DNA of 38,164 nt, taken from positions 1-38,164 of the forward strand of contig JANBPT010000402.1 in NCBI GenBank assembly GCA_027575765.1, in the 5' to 3' direction. Under the pieces are notes generated by a model, which saw only the letters and a list, made by a program, of their open reading frames with translations, was not told the DNA's origin and ran no database searches. The position numbers and the translations under genes were made by a program. Origin of the DNA: Tieghemiomyces parasiticus (taxonomy: Eukaryota; Kickxellomycota; Dimargaritomycetes; Dimargaritales; Dimargaritaceae). Below, one piece after another: positions 36,747 to 38,164 of this stretch. The number at the start of each line of letters is the position of its first letter. Position 1 is the first letter of the stretch.

Positions 36747-37757
36747 TTGTTCCCCGGGGCATCCCATTCCTCCCTTCATATCATTGATGGGTCTGCTGCC
36801 AGCCACCTTGGAAGTCCCCCGCTCTCGGTCTAACCTTCTACGGGAAACCAGGCCCTACCGATCCTATATATACCGCATGCATGTTGATGGGCAAGCTCCA
36901 TACTCCGCTGTTGCGTTCCGCTTGTAATTTTTTCTTTCTGTGGAATTCTTTTTTGCATAAGTTTAAACCGTAATGAATGGCCTTGCCGGCCATTAGTTGG
37001 AGTGGGCTACGTCCTACGATCTTTGATTGATTGTCGCCGCACGGACATGAATAGACCGGTGTCGCAGATGGTTGCCACTCGTCTTGCTCAAGCGGCTCGA
37101 CTTCCTTCAAATACGAATTGTACTGGGCTGGGCTCGCATTCGCCACGCACTTGGTAGGCGAGGGTAGTTTCTGTGCCTCTCTCTGCGGTAGGTCCCGTTT
37201 GCAACCCAAGGGGCCATGTCTTGGTTTCAGTTGTTGACCACATAGCCCCCGTTAGCAGGGCAGGGGCACCTGTGCTAGTGCTGATGTTGGTGGCCTGGAA
37301 GCGTGTTGTAGGTACAAAAGCGGTCAATGCTGAAGCCTAGCTGGTCTGGGCGAGCGGATGAAGAGGAAGGTGCGTATGGGACAGTTGCATATTTATTGCC
37401 AACTGGCGAGCGTAAACTTGCTGCAGTGGGAAGCAGGGTGGGGGCTTCGGTTGATCAGTCGTGTCCCCAGTTCAGAGCCCTCTCATTGGCACTCCGCTGT
37501 GGTGACTGAAACGGCCCAGTGACCCAGCTCCCGCTTCAGGCCACCAAAGCCTGTAGGTTAGCGACTTGACCTCTCCCCTGCCATGTACTCCCCGGTCCCG
37601 GCGTGCAATCCTGCCTGCGTGGATACTTTGGTCTATCCACCCGTTACCTCTACAGCTTGTTTCAGCCAATCTAGTCTTTAGCCCTGCCTACTAGTTCTCG
37701 CTCCCTATCATATAACCCCCATATCGTTCAATACCGTCGCTAATTCAGCTGCTCATC
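36747..37757. other. Spacer between the barrel gene and SEC53
   Basis: About 1 kb holding the 3' UTR of the barrel gene and the SEC53 promoter. Visible is a 7-bp hairpin at 36976-36994 (aatggcc/ggccatt, five-base loop). The last 100 bp before 37758 are pyrimidine-rich with a catataa-like element near 37709. Overlapping open frames of 60-123 codons on both strands match nothing I know. Confidence 0.5.
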
Positions 37758-38164
37758 ATGGCCTTCACCGACCGCACCCACCCTGACACCCTCGTCCTGT
37801 TTGACGTGGACGGCACCTTGACTCCGGCGCGCAAGGTAGGCAGTGACAGCCCGACCCAGTAGGGCCATCACAACTATAGGGGCAGTGCGATATAGGCATA
37901 CGCTCGCCCAGGACGGGGTTCATTTGAGACAGTCACCCGACCACGGTCGGTTCCTACAGCCGCGGATCGCTGACCATCAACCACGAACCTGCTGCGTCAT
38001 CTGTTTTCCTTTCTCTAGGAAATCACACCCGAGATGCTCGACATCCTGAAGCAGGTGCGCAAGGAGGTCGTCGTCGGGTTCGTTGGTGGCTCCGACTTTG
38101 CCAAGCAGGAGGAGCAGCTCGGCAAGGACCTACTGCAGCACTTTGACTACGCCTTCTCCGAGAA
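37758..38164 (+). CDS. SEC53: Phosphomannomutase (partial, 5' part)
   Basis: Converts mannose-6-phosphate to mannose-1-phosphate in the cytosol, feeding GDP-mannose for N- and O-glycosylation and GPI anchors. Two exons are seen: 37758-37835 and 38019-38164, where the window ends in frame. The N-terminus has the HAD motif DVDGTLTPAR with nucleophile D16 and acid/base D18, followed across the 183-nt intron by EITPEMLDIL and VGFVGGSDFAKQEEQLG, typical of the eukaryotic PMM family. About 74 of the usual 250 or so residues are present. The intron donor is gtaggc and the acceptor ctctag. It lies head-to-tail behind the barrel gene, about 1 kb downstream. Confidence 0.97.

Overview
This window reads as nuclear DNA of a fungus, most likely an early-diverging filamentous lineage; that placement is inference. 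Supporting signs are 26 GT-AG introns of about 108-217 nt in nine genes, a fused pseudouridine glycosidase-kinase of the type known in fungi, a Rif1 with its PP1-docking motifs at the N-terminus as in yeasts, and a GPI-type secreted barrel protein. I rebuilt all exon structures by eye. Every junction keeps frame and every exon sum is divisible by three in the complete genes. Coding exons are GC-rich and the spacers are closer to 50% GC.

Layout. 1-1929: no supported gene. 1930-2280 (-): Asterix/UPF0139 membrane protein. 2674-3883 (+): low-molecular-weight protein tyrosine phosphatase, divergent from Asterix. 4156-5509 (-): small transcription factor with an HSF-type DNA-binding domain, convergent with the phosphatase. 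5510-16521: an 11-kb spacer with no confident gene, holding short tandem repeats and a doubtful SRA-like remnant. 16522-18523 (+): panB, ketopantoate hydroxymethyltransferase. 18661-21865 (-): bifunctional pseudouridine-5'-phosphate glycosidase/pseudouridine kinase, tail-to-tail with panB. 22615-24423 (+): DUF218 membrane protein. 24927-30274 (-): Rif1-like protein of 1572 aa. 30275-35894: a 5.6-kb spacer with a short perfect inverted repeat. 35895-36746 (+): secreted, probably GPI-anchored double-psi beta-barrel protein. 37758 to the window end (+): phosphomannomutase (SEC53), cut off after exon 2.

The genes do not form one pathway; they look like an ordinary stretch of housekeeping loci. 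PanB starts pantothenate/CoA synthesis and the PsuG-PsuK fusion breaks down pseudouridine; both carry leaders that look mitochondrial. SEC53 supplies mannose-1-phosphate for glycosylation and GPI anchors, which the neighbouring secreted protein would use. Rif1 acts in telomere and replication-timing control through PP1. I found no rRNA, tRNA, CRISPR array or convincing transposon. I do not see strong evidence for a new multi-gene system. The most interesting items are the pseudouridine fusion with its leader, the Rif1 motif order, the unusual HSF-type factor, the reduced-cysteine barrel protein, and the unexplained 11-kb spacer.
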